DNA from: Ramlibacter sp.
GTDB taxonomy: Bacteria; Pseudomonadota; Gammaproteobacteria; Burkholderiales; Burkholderiaceae_C
Reading direction: 5' to 3'
Length of the DNA: 13,070 bases
Assembly: GCA_021156245.1 (NCBI GenBank)
Contig: JAJNBO010000019.1
Span: 1 to 13,070, forward strand
The translations under genes and the position numbers were made by a program. Below, one piece after another: positions 6,161 to 12,022 of the stretch. Under the pieces are notes generated by a model. That model did not search any database. It was not told where the DNA came from and saw only the letters and a program-made list of their open reading frames with translations. Within the stretch, counting starts at the first letter, position 1; each line of letters starts with the position of its first letter.

Positions 6161-7567
6161 ATGACAGAGAAAGAGTCGCCGCCCGCGCACCCCCAGGGCT
6201 GGCTGGAAATCGAATCGCTCGACATCGAGGCGCAGGGCGTCGCCCGCCGCCCCGACGGCAAGGTCGTCTTCATCGATGGCGCGCTGCCCGGCGAATGGGT
6301 GACGGCCAACGTCCACCGCAAGAAGAACAACTGGGAAGCGGCCTCGCTGGTCGCGGTGCATCGCGAGTCGGCGCAGCGCGTGCGGCCGCGCTGCCCCCAC
6401 TTCGGGCTGCACGAGGGCGCCTGCGGCGGCTGCAAGATGCAGCACCTGCACGTCGGCGCGCAGGTCGCGATCAAGCAGCGCGTGCTGGAGGACAACCTCT
6501 GGCATCTCGGCAAGGTCCGCGCCGGCACCATGCTGCCCGCCATCCACGGCCCCGACTGGGGCTATCGCTGGCGCGCCCGCTTCAGCGTGCGCCACGTGCG
6601 CAAGAAGGGCGCCGTGCTGGTCGGCTTCCACGAGCGCAAGAGCCGCTACGTCGCCGACATCCGCGAGTGCCACGTCGTGCCGAAGCACGTGAGCGACCTG
6701 CTGCTGCCGCTGCGCGGCCTGATCGGCTCCATGGACGCCATCGAGACCTGCCCGCAGGTCGAGCTGGCCTGCGGCGACCGCGTCACCGCACTGGTGCTGC
6801 GGCACCTGGAGCCGCTCAGCGCGGGCGACCTGGACAAGCTGCGGGCATTCGCGCGCGACCATGCGGACGCCGGCGTGCAGTGGTGGCTGCAGCCCAAGGG
6901 ACCGGACACGGTCCGCCTGCTCGATGAGGGCGGCGAGGAGCTGTCGTACGCGCTGCCGGAATTCGGCATCACGATGCCGTTCCGCCCCACGGACTTCACC
7001 CAGGTCAACCCGCACATCAACCGCGTGCTGGTCGAACGGGCGGTGCGCCTGCTCGATGCCGGGCGTGGCGAACGGGTGATCGACTGGTTCTGCGGCCTCG
7101 GCAACTTCACGCTGCCCATCGCGACGCGCGCGGGGGAAGTGCTGGGGATCGAAGGCAGCGAGGCGCTGGTGGCGCGTTCGCGCGAGAACCTGGCGCGCAA
7201 CCAGGCCGGCCGTGGCCAGCCGCTGGCGCCGACGCGCTTCGAAGCCCGCAACCTGTTCGAGATGACGCCGCAGCAGCTGGTGGCCGACGACAGCGCACAG
7301 CGCTGGCTGGTGGACCCGCCGCGCGAGGGCGCCTTCGCGCTGGCCAAGGCGCTCGCGGACCTGCACCAGGACCCCTCGCTGCGTGGCTCCTGGACGCCGC
7401 CGCGCCGCATCGTCTACGTCAGCTGCAATCCGGCCACCCTGGCGCGCGACGCGGGGCTGCTGGTGCACCAGGCTGGCTACACCTGCACCAGCGCCGGAGT
7501 GGTCAACATGTTCCCGCACACCGCGCACGTGGAGTCCATCGCCGTCTTCGACCTGGCGCCGGCATGA
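6161..7567 (+). CDS. rlmD: 23S rRNA (uracil(1939)-C(5))-methyltransferase RlmD
   Basis: A 468-residue RNA m5U methyltransferase that modifies U1939 of 23S rRNA using S-adenosylmethionine. A TRAM RNA-binding domain comes first (about 14-70). Cysteines for a [4Fe-4S] cluster follow: C78, C88 and C91 ([15 protein letters not shown]) and C170 (RECHVV). The catalytic domain has FTQVNPHIN (279-287), SAM motif [15 protein letters not shown] (306-319), LVDPPREGA (383-391), the nucleophile C422 in [12 protein letters not shown], and the base E459 in [10 protein letters not shown]. The spacing C-x9-C-x2-C is longer than the C-x5-C-x2-C I recall for the Escherichia coli enzyme. Family members such as RlmC are less likely given length and the FeS N-terminal domain. 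It faces the BI-1 gene, and its stop codon touches their shared terminator hairpin. Confidence 0.93.
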   Translation: MTEKESPPAHPQGWLEIESLDIEAQGVARRPDGKVVFIDGALPGEWVTANVHRKKNNWEAASLVAVHRESAQRVRPRCPHFGLHEGACGGCKMQHLHVGAQVAIKQRVLEDNLWHLGKVRAGTMLPAIHGPDWGYRWRARFSVRHVRKKGAVLVGFHERKSRYVADIRECHVVPKHVSDLLLPLRGLIGSMDAIETCPQVELACGDRVTALVLRHLEPLSAGDLDKLRAFARDHADAGVQWWLQPKGPDTVRLLDEGGEELSYALPEFGITMPFRPTDFTQVNPHINRVLVERAVRLLDAGRGERVIDWFCGLGNFTLPIATRAGEVLGIEGSEALVARSRENLARNQAGRGQPLAPTRFEARNLFEMTPQQLVADDSAQRWLVDPPREGAFALAKALADLHQDPSLRGSWTPPRRIVYVSCNPATLARDAGLLVHQAGYTCTSAGVVNMFPHTAHVESIAVFDLAPA

Positions 7568-7593
7568 AAAAGGGGCCCCGAGGGGCCCCCTTC
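7567..7593 (-). terminator. Intrinsic terminator of the BI-1 gene, overlapping the rlmD stop
   Basis: A GC-rich stem of GGGGCCCC repeats around a GA loop, flanked by AA/TT pairs with one extra C on one arm, is followed on the minus strand by TTTTT. The U-tract makes it an intrinsic terminator for the minus-strand BI-1 gene, whose stop lies 18 bases upstream. On the plus strand no U-tract follows, so it would end rlmD transcripts less well. Its AAAAA overlaps the last base of the rlmD TGA. Confidence 0.75.
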
Positions 7594-7610
7594 CGCTGGA
7601 GCGCGAACGC

Positions 7611-8306
7611 TCAGTCGTCGCCGGACGTGATGCCCAGGATGATCAGCAGGCTCTGGAACACATTGAAGATGCTCAGGTACACCCCCAGCGTGGCGGTGAT
7701 GTAGTTCGTTTCGCCGCCGTCGATGATGCGCTTCAGGTCGTACAGCATGAACAGGCTGAACACGCCGATCGCCAGCGTGCTGATCACCAGCATGCCGATG
7801 CTGGAGCCGACGAACACGTTGATGATGGCGCCGACCATGATCACCAGCGCCCCGACGAACAGCCACTTGCCCATGCCGGACAGGTCACGCTTGATCACGC
7901 TGGACAAGCTGGCCATCACGAAGAAGATCGCCGCGGTGCCGCCGAAGGCCGTCATCACGATGCCGGAGCCGCCCTTCATCCCGAGGATCGTCGCCAGCAG
8001 CCGCGACAGCATCAGCCCCATGAAGAAGGTGAAGGCGAGCAGCACGCCGACCCCGGCGGCGGAATCCTTGGTCTTCTGGATCGCGTACATGAAGCCGAAC
8101 GCGCCGCCGAGGAAGACGATCAGGCCCAATCCGCCGGTCAGGGAGCGTGTGATGCCGGTGGACACGCCCAGCCAGGCCCCCAGCACGGTGGGGATCATGC
8201 TGAGCGCCAGCAGCCAATAGGTGTTGCGCAGGACCTTGTTGCGTTCCGCGACGGTCGCAGTGGTGCCGTACCCGTAGGACGGGGCGGTCTGGATCGGATC
8301 TGCCAT
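7611..8306 (-). CDS. Bax inhibitor-1/YccA family membrane protein
   Basis: A 231-residue integral inner-membrane protein with about seven hydrophobic helices after a short polar N-terminus (MADPIQTAPSYGYGTTA). The C-terminal part LYDLKRIIDGGETNYI followed by ATLGVYLSIFNVFQSLLIIL is the BI-1/YccA/YbhL family signature, with the two conserved Asp residues of the proposed pH-sensing pair. Bacterial members are linked to membrane-protein quality control through FtsH (YccA) or to calcium leak (BsYetJ); which applies here is unknown. AAAGGAGGC lies before the ATG and fixes the start. It is a single-gene unit between convergent rlmD and the divergent GlcG/HbpS-like gene, with its own terminator. Confidence 0.93.
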   Translation of the reverse strand: MADPIQTAPSYGYGTTATVAERNKVLRNTYWLLALSMIPTVLGAWLGVSTGITRSLTGGLGLIVFLGGAFGFMYAIQKTKDSAAGVGVLLAFTFFMGLMLSRLLATILGMKGGSGIVMTAFGGTAAIFFVMASLSSVIKRDLSGMGKWLFVGALVIMVGAIINVFVGSSIGMLVISTLAIGVFSLFMLYDLKRIIDGGETNYITATLGVYLSIFNVFQSLLIILGITSGDD

Positions 8307-8310
8307 GTGA

Positions 8311-8319
8311 AGCCTCCTT
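8311..8319 (-). promoter_or_regulatory. Strong Shine-Dalgarno of the BI-1 gene
   Basis: On the minus strand the sequence AAAGGAGGC ends a few bases before the ATG at 8306, close to a perfect anti-16S match. It contrasts sharply with the missing Shine-Dalgarno sequences of surE, nlpD and rlmD. Confidence 0.75.
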
Positions 8320-8345
8320 TGCCTGGTTGGCTATTGGATGAGCGC

Positions 8346-8351
8346 ATTCTA
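8346..8351 (-). promoter_or_regulatory. Candidate -10 box of the BI-1 gene
   Basis: On the minus strand the hexamer is TAGAAT, five of six against consensus, with a 39-base gap to the start codon. TTGCGC at 8376-8371 is a poor -35 with a long 19-base spacer, so only the -10 is suggested. Confidence 0.4.
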
Positions 8352-8434
8352 GGAGGGTTCCCGCCGCCGTGCGCAAAGTGCCCGGCCGCAGCGGCTATGC
8401 TCGCCGCTTTCCCTCCACTCGAACCGCTTTTTCC

Positions 8435-8842
8435 ATGAAAACCACAGTTGCCCTCGAACTGGCCGATGTCAAGGCCATCGCCGCCGCCGCCGAAGCGGAA
8501 GCTTCCGCCAACGGATGGGCGGTGAGCATCGCGATCGTCGACGCCGGCGGGCACCTCCTGTGGCTGCAGCGGCTGGATCGCGCAGCGCCCATCTCCGCGC
8601 AGATCGCGCCCGCCAAGGCCCATACCGCGGCCCTGGGACAGCGGGAAAGCCGCGTCTACGAGGAGATGATCAACGGCGGCCGGGTCTCGTTCCTGAGCGC
8701 GCCGGGCCTCGACGGCCTGCTCGAAGGCGGCGTACCGATCCTCAAGGACGGCATGTGCATCGGCGCCGTCGGCGTCAGCGGCGTCAAGTCGACCGAGGAT
8801 GCGCAGATCGCGCGCGCGGGCATAGCGGCGCTGAAGATCTAG
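8435..8842 (+). CDS. GlcG/HbpS-type heme-binding domain protein
   Basis: A 135-residue cytoplasmic protein that consists of a single GlcG/HbpS domain. The family pattern is visible: VSIAIVDAGGHLLWLQRLD (31-49), IAPAKAHTAA (59-68), and the glycine-rich C-terminal part LEGGVPILKDGMCIGAVGVSG followed by DAQIARAGIAAL. HbpS of Streptomyces binds heme and senses redox stress, GlcG is a conserved protein of unknown role in glycolate operons, and related proteins are cobalamin adenosyltransferase-like folds. No signal peptide is present. The gene sits tail-to-tail with hemP, which makes a heme link attractive but unproven. The ATG at 8435 gives the standard N-terminus; the frame is open further upstream without support. 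TATGCT at 8396-8401 is a possible -10. Confidence 0.85.
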   Translation: MKTTVALELADVKAIAAAAEAEASANGWAVSIAIVDAGGHLLWLQRLDRAAPISAQIAPAKAHTAALGQRESRVYEEMINGGRVSFLSAPGLDGLLEGGVPILKDGMCIGAVGVSGVKSTEDAQIARAGIAALKI

Positions 8843-8846
8843 TCCC

Positions 8847-8869
8847 GTCATCCCCCGCGGAGGCGGGAA
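8847..8869. repeat. REP-like hairpin repeat, copy 2
   Basis: GTCATCCCCCGCGGAGGCGGGAA-type element in the 39-base gap between the convergent HbpS-like gene and hemP. CCCGC (8854-8858) and GCGGG (8863-8867) pair around GGAG. It shares GTCAT, the CCCGC arm, the purine loop and the GCGGGA arm with copy 1 at 5234-5260. It is the only hairpin between these two convergent genes and may serve as a 3'-end signal for both. Confidence 0.6.
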
Positions 8870-8881
8870 CGACCTGTGATC

Positions 8882-9069
8882 TCACTTGGTGAGGATGAGC
8901 TTCCCCAGCCGCGTGGACTGCAGGCGATACACCTCGCCGTTGTGCACGATCTCCACCAGGCGGGCGCCGCGCAGGAGTTCCTCGCTGGGCACGGGCGTGC
9001 GGCGGCAGGTGTCCGGTGCGGTCTCGGGGCGCTGCACGGGCGCGGGCGTGTAGTGTGGTTGCGGATTTC

Positions 9070-9073
<4 letters not shown>
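8882..9073 (-). CDS. hemP: Hemin uptake protein HemP
   Basis: A 63-residue protein. The C-terminal two thirds is the HemP domain: SEELLRGARLVEIVHNGEVY (30-49) and RLQSTRLGKLILTK (50-63, the end of the protein), whose GKLILTK tail is diagnostic for the family. The first 29 residues are polar and Pro-rich. HemP proteins accompany heme-uptake systems, and in Burkholderia the HemP/HmuP homologue is needed to activate heme-receptor expression. It is the last visible gene of the bfd-tonB-exbB-exbD-hemP unit, and its ATG overlaps the exbD stop (ATGA, 9070-9073). No heme receptor gene follows, since the next gene is on the opposite strand, so the receptor must lie elsewhere. Confidence 0.92.
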
Positions 9074-9483
<410 letters not shown>

Positions 9484-9484
9484 G

Positions 9485-10201
9485 TCAGCCCCCCTTCTTC
9501 ATCGGCACCACCTTGGTCAGGCTGCCGCTGGCGACACGGGCGCCGGTGACGAAGTAGGCGTGCAGGTCGTGGGCGAAGCGGTTCAGCTTGTTCAGCACCC
9601 CCTTGTTGCCGCGCACCAGTGCGTTGTAGCCGAGCACCGCGGGGATGGCGACGGCCAGGCCCAGCGCGGTCATGATCAGCGCCTCGCCGATCGGCCCCGC
9701 CACCTTGTCGATGGTGGCCTGGCCCGCGGAGCTGATGGACAGCAGCGCGTGGTAGATGCCCCAGACGGTGCCGAAGAGGCCGATGAAGGGCGCGGTGGAT
9801 CCCACGGAAGCCAGCACGGCCAGGCCGGACTGCATGCGGGCGGTGGACTCGTCGATGGAGTTGCGCAGCGCGCGCGTCAGCCACTCGCTGGCGCCGAGGG
9901 AGTCGTGCAGCTGCTCCTGCGCGTTGTGGTGGGCCGCCGCCTCGCGGCCTTCGAGCGCCAGCGCGCGGAACGGATTCGACGCGTCAGGCCCCAGCTTGCT
10001 CAGGCCGTCGGCGAAGTCGGGGGCGTGCCAGAAGCTTTCGATGCGGCGCGCCTGGCCCATGAAGCGGCGCAGGTCCAGCGCCTTCACCAGGATCACCATC
10101 CACGACGCGACCGACATGCCCACCAGCAGCACGGCGACGAAGCGGGTGACGAAGTCGCCCTGCATCCAGACATGGGCCAGCCCGAAATCGTTGTTGTTCA
10201 T
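9485..10201 (-). CDS. exbB: Biopolymer transport protein ExbB (MotA/TolQ/ExbB proton channel family)
   Basis: A 238-residue inner-membrane protein that, with ExbD, uses the proton gradient to energise TonB. Helix 1 lies at about 20-40 (FVAVLLVGMSVASWMVILVK). A long cytoplasmic stretch follows, with SNPFRALALEGREAA and STARMQSGLAVLASVGSTAP. Helices 2 and 3 carry the family signature FIGLFGTVWGIYHALLSIS and the segment GEALIMTALGLAVAIPAVLGYN. The start ATG at 10201 has GAGGAAG upstream; the frame continues open far upstream through tonB and bfd on the minus strand, but only from this ATG does the sequence look like ExbB. It follows tonB after 17 bases and precedes exbD by 1. Confidence 0.95.
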   Translation of the reverse strand: MNNNDFGLAHVWMQGDFVTRFVAVLLVGMSVASWMVILVKALDLRRFMGQARRIESFWHAPDFADGLSKLGPDASNPFRALALEGREAAAHHNAQEQLHDSLGASEWLTRALRNSIDESTARMQSGLAVLASVGSTAPFIGLFGTVWGIYHALLSISSAGQATIDKVAGPIGEALIMTALGLAVAIPAVLGYNALVRGNKGVLNKLNRFAHDLHAYFVTGARVASGSLTKVVPMKKGG

Positions 10202-10218
10202 TGCGTTTCTTCCTCGGT

Positions 10219-10962
10219 TCAATCCAGCACGAAATTCAGCGGCACGTCGAACCACATGGTCTCCGGCACTCCGCCGCGCTTGCCCGGCACGTAGCGCCAC
10301 TTCCGAACGGCCTCCAGCGCGGCGCGATCCAGCCGCTCGTAGCCGCTGGACTGCTTGACCTGGGCATCGAGGGCGGTGCCTTGCGCGCTGATCTGCACGC
10401 GCAGCACCACCTTGCCCTGTTCGCGCAGCCGCCGGCTGGCCGCGGGATACGGCGGCTGCGGGTTCTGCAGGTAGTCCGCATTGGTCGACGGCAGTTCCAC
10501 GGCCGGCGGCGGGGGCGCGGGCACGGGGGCCGGCGCCGGCGCGGCGGCCACGGGCGCGGTGATGGGCGGCGCCGGCGGCTGCGGCTCGGCGACCCCGACG
10601 GGGGCTTGCGGCGCGGGCGCCGGTGACGGGGTGGCGACCGGCATCGGCGCCGGCGCGGGGACGGGCGCAGGGCGCGGACGCGGCTGCACCACGGGTCGCG
10701 GCTTCGGCGGCGGAGGCGGCGCGGGGGCCGGCGGGGGAGGCGCGGGTGGAGGTGGCGCGGGTGGCGTGACCTGCACGGGGGCGGGCGGCGTGACCACGGA
10801 GGCCAGGATCTCCACCGGCACCACCACCTCGACGGCGCGACGCAGCAGGCCGGCTTGCAGCGCCCACAGGGCTGCGGCATGCAGCACGAGCACGCCGCCG
10901 GCGACGAGCACATTGCGGGGAAGGGTGGGCACGCGAGGCGTGGAGGGAGCGAAGTTGCTCAT
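10219..10962 (-). CDS. tonB: Energy transducer TonB
   Basis: A 247-residue protein. It is anchored by one N-terminal helix (about 18-37, [20 protein letters not shown]). From about residue 58 to 160 it has a long Pro/Ala-rich spacer with Lys/Arg ([12 protein letters not shown]), which spans the periplasm. The C-terminal TonB domain reads [20 protein letters not shown], then [28 protein letters not shown] and [16 protein letters not shown]. It transmits energy from ExbB-ExbD to outer-membrane receptors for siderophores or heme. The proline codons produce a G-rich low-complexity tract on the plus strand at about 10500-10790. The Shine-Dalgarno is weak; translation may be coupled to the micro-ORF ending 18 bases upstream. 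Confidence 0.94.
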   Translation of the reverse strand: MSNFAPSTPRVPTLPRNVLVAGGVLVLHAAALWALQAGLLRRAVEVVVPVEILASVVTPPAPVQVTPPAPPPPAPPPPAPAPPPPPKPRPVVQPRPRPAPVPAPAPMPVATPSPAPAPQAPVGVAEPQPPAPPITAPVAAAPAPAPVPAPPPPAVELPSTNADYLQNPQPPYPAASRRLREQGKVVLRVQISAQGTALDAQVKQSSGYERLDRAALEAVRKWRYVPGKRGGVPETMWFDVPLNFVLD

Positions 10963-10980
10963 TGTCCGGGAGGCTCGCGC

Positions 10981-11055
10981 TCAGCGGCCCTTGCAGGCCC
11001 ACCAGGTGGCGCCGACGACGAGGATCAGGCCGCAGCCGACGGCGAAGGGGCCCAT
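10981..11055 (-). CDS. Predicted 24-residue single-pass membrane micropeptide between bfd and tonB
   Basis: A small frame from ATG 11055 to TGA 10981-10983 encodes [20 protein letters not shown] followed by CKGR. The peptide is one hydrophobic helix ([17 protein letters not shown]) with a basic C-terminal KGR, typical of small inner-membrane proteins. GGGAGAG lies about 8 bases before the ATG as a fair Shine-Dalgarno. The frame overlaps the last 31 bases of bfd in another frame and ends 18 bases before tonB, filling exactly the gap between these genes. I do not recognise the family. It could be a chance frame, but the position, ribosome-binding site and membrane-helix composition argue for a gene in the iron-uptake operon. 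Confidence 0.45.
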   Translation of the reverse strand: MGPFAVGCGLILVVGATWWACKGR

Positions 11056-11288
11056 GCCTTGCTCTCCCGGATGGAAGGAGCGAGCTGGACCACGGCGGTT
11101 TCCTGGCGCAGCGCGGCCACGGCATGGCCCCCGCCGCACTGGGCCACCACTTCGCGTGCCGTGCATTCGCACTGGCCGCACTGGGTGGCGACGCCGAGTT
11201 CGAACTGGATGTCGTCGAAGCTCATGCCGGCCCGGGCGTGACGGGCGATATCGCGGTCGGAGACGCGGCGGCAGACGCAGACGATCAT
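11025..11288 (-). CDS. bfd: Bacterioferritin-associated ferredoxin, (2Fe-2S)-binding
   Basis: An 87-residue protein with the BFD-like [2Fe-2S] domain at the N-terminus. The cluster cysteines are C4 and C6 ([11 protein letters not shown]) and C37 and C40 ([15 protein letters not shown]), giving the C-x-C-x30-C-x2-C pattern of the family. Bfd docks on bacterioferritin and passes electrons to its heme so that stored iron leaves as Fe2+. It is made under iron starvation, which agrees with the Fur-like operator 40-60 bases upstream. Residues from about 60 on ([20 protein letters not shown]) are not conserved in pattern and overlap the micro-ORF. No Shine-Dalgarno is evident before the ATG at 11288. 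It is the first gene of the iron-uptake operon, downstream of bfr. Confidence 0.92.
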   Translation of the reverse strand: MIVCVCRRVSDRDIARHARAGMSFDDIQFELGVATQCGQCECTAREVVAQCGGGHAVAALRQETAVVQLAPSIRESKAWAPSPSAAA

Positions 11289-11322
11289 GGCAGTCGGGTT
11301 GGCTGGCTGTTGATGGTGTCGA

Positions 11323-11352
11323 AGTATAAATGCGAATCCTTCGCATTTGCAA
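11323..11352 (-). promoter_or_regulatory. Promoter of the bfd-tonB-exbBD-hemP operon
   Basis: On the minus strand TTGCAA (11352-11347) and TATACT (11328-11323) are 18 bases apart. The -10 matches consensus at five of six positions and the -35 at four. Transcription would start near 11316, giving a leader of about 28 bases before bfd. The Fur-like palindrome fills the spacer. Confidence 0.65.
11328..11348. promoter_or_regulatory. Fur-box-like operator
   Basis: A perfect inverted repeat with 9-base arms, AAATGCGAA (11328-11336) and TTCGCATTT (11340-11348), around a TCC spacer. It lies between and partly over the -35 and -10 boxes of the bfd promoter. It resembles the GCGAAT/ATTCGC-rich form of Fur box seen in Bordetella and Burkholderia relatives, and the controlled genes are classical Fur targets. 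Binding of Fe2+-Fur here would block polymerase when iron is plentiful. Regulation is inferred from pattern and context. Confidence 0.75.
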
Positions 11353-11416
11353 TACCCCGGCGACCCGAAGTGCCAGATTTACAAGTCCGGCGGACGCTTG
11401 CCCTGCCGGCTCGACC

Positions 11417-11429
11417 CCTGCCGCGCAGG
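11417..11429 (-). terminator. Weak hairpin just after bfr
   Basis: CCTGC (11417-11421) and GCAGG (11425-11429) form a 5-bp stem with a 3-base loop immediately after the bfr TAA. No U-tract follows on the minus strand, so termination here is doubtful and some read-through from bfr into bfd is possible. Confidence 0.25.
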
Positions 11430-11430
11430 C

Positions 11431-11907
11431 TTAGCTGGGTTCGCCCATCTGCGATTGCAGGTAGTTCTGGAGGCCGACCTTGGCGAGCAGGTCGAGCTGG
11501 GTTTCCAGGTAGTCGATGTGTTCTTCGGTGTCTTCGAGGATGCGCTCGAGGATCTCCCGGGAGATGTAGTCGCGCACGGCCTCGCAGTGGGCGATACCCA
11601 CCTTCACGGTGGCCTGGGCGCCGCGTTCGCTCTGAAGGTCGGCGTTCAGGATTTCCGGCACGTCCTCGCCGACCATCAGCTTGCCCAGGTCCTGCAGGTT
11701 CGGCAGCGCGTCGAGGAACAGGATGCGCTCCATCAGCTTGTCGGCGTGCTTCATCTCGCCGATGGATTCCTCGTATTCCTTTTTGGCCAGGCGGTCGAAG
11801 CCCCAGTGCTTGAGGATCCGGTAGTGCAGGAAGTACTGGTTGGTCGCGGTCAGCTCGTTCTTGAGTTGCGCCTGCAGGTGCTGGATGACTTGGGGATCGC
11901 CTTGCAT
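11431..11907 (-). CDS. bfr: Bacterioferritin
   Basis: A 158-residue heme-containing ferritin, the exact usual length; 24 subunits form the iron-storage shell. E18, E51, H54, E94 and H130 of the diiron ferroxidase site are present, as is the heme ligand M52 ([11 protein letters not shown]). Position 127, normally the bridging Glu, is Thr in this sequence ([10 protein letters not shown], with E128 and E129 next to it). [14 protein letters not shown] and [10 protein letters not shown] are further family segments. The frame is open upstream, but only the ATG at 11907 gives the canonical [11 protein letters not shown] start; a purine stretch AAAGAAG precedes it. It lies upstream of bfd on the same strand, separated by 142 bases with a Fur-controlled promoter, so storage and release genes are regulated separately. 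Confidence 0.95.
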   Translation of the reverse strand: MQGDPQVIQHLQAQLKNELTATNQYFLHYRILKHWGFDRLAKKEYEESIGEMKHADKLMERILFLDALPNLQDLGKLMVGEDVPEILNADLQSERGAQATVKVGIAHCEAVRDYISREILERILEDTEEHIDYLETQLDLLAKVGLQNYLQSQMGEPS

Positions 11908-11981
11908 GTTCTTCTTTCGTGGCTTCGGGGGATGGCGGCGATTGTCTCGCTTTTCGCCGCCACCAGAGTCGAAGTCCCCAC

Positions 11982-11998
11982 GCAGGCGTGCAGCCTGC
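11982..11998 (-). terminator. Possible hairpin after ahpF
   Basis: GCAGGC (11982-11987) and GCCTGC (11993-11998) form a perfect 6-bp stem with a 5-base loop, 24 bases after the ahpF stop. No U-tract follows on the minus strand, so it is at best a weak or factor-assisted terminator. It is the only clear hairpin between ahpF and bfr. I could not identify a convincing bfr promoter in this 115-base gap. Confidence 0.3.
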
Positions 11999-12022
11999 AC
12001 CTGAGAAGCGTTCGTGTTCGCG

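Noticed and set aside
5942..7528. A 528-codon minus-strand frame opposite the exonuclease end and rlmD
   Set aside because: It is an antisense shadow of rlmD with Arg/Ala/Val/His-biased composition and no motifs, and it crosses two confident genes.
10500..10790. G-rich repetitive tract on the plus strand that looks like a tandem repeat or G-quadruplex region
   Set aside because: It is explained by runs of Pro and Ala codons in the periplasmic spacer of TonB on the minus strand. Units are irregular in length, and a separate role is not supported.
10202..11125. An in-frame upstream extension of exbB through tonB and into bfd
   Set aside because: The extension is Arg/Ala/Pro low-complexity sequence that shadows tonB. 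The ATG at 10201, with its own ribosome-binding site, gives a normal ExbB.
11908..12022. A second Fur-type or OxyR-type operator upstream of bfr
   Set aside because: No inverted repeat with ATTCGC/GCGAAT arms or a comparable pattern is visible. The only symmetry is the GC-rich hairpin that fits an ahpF 3' end.
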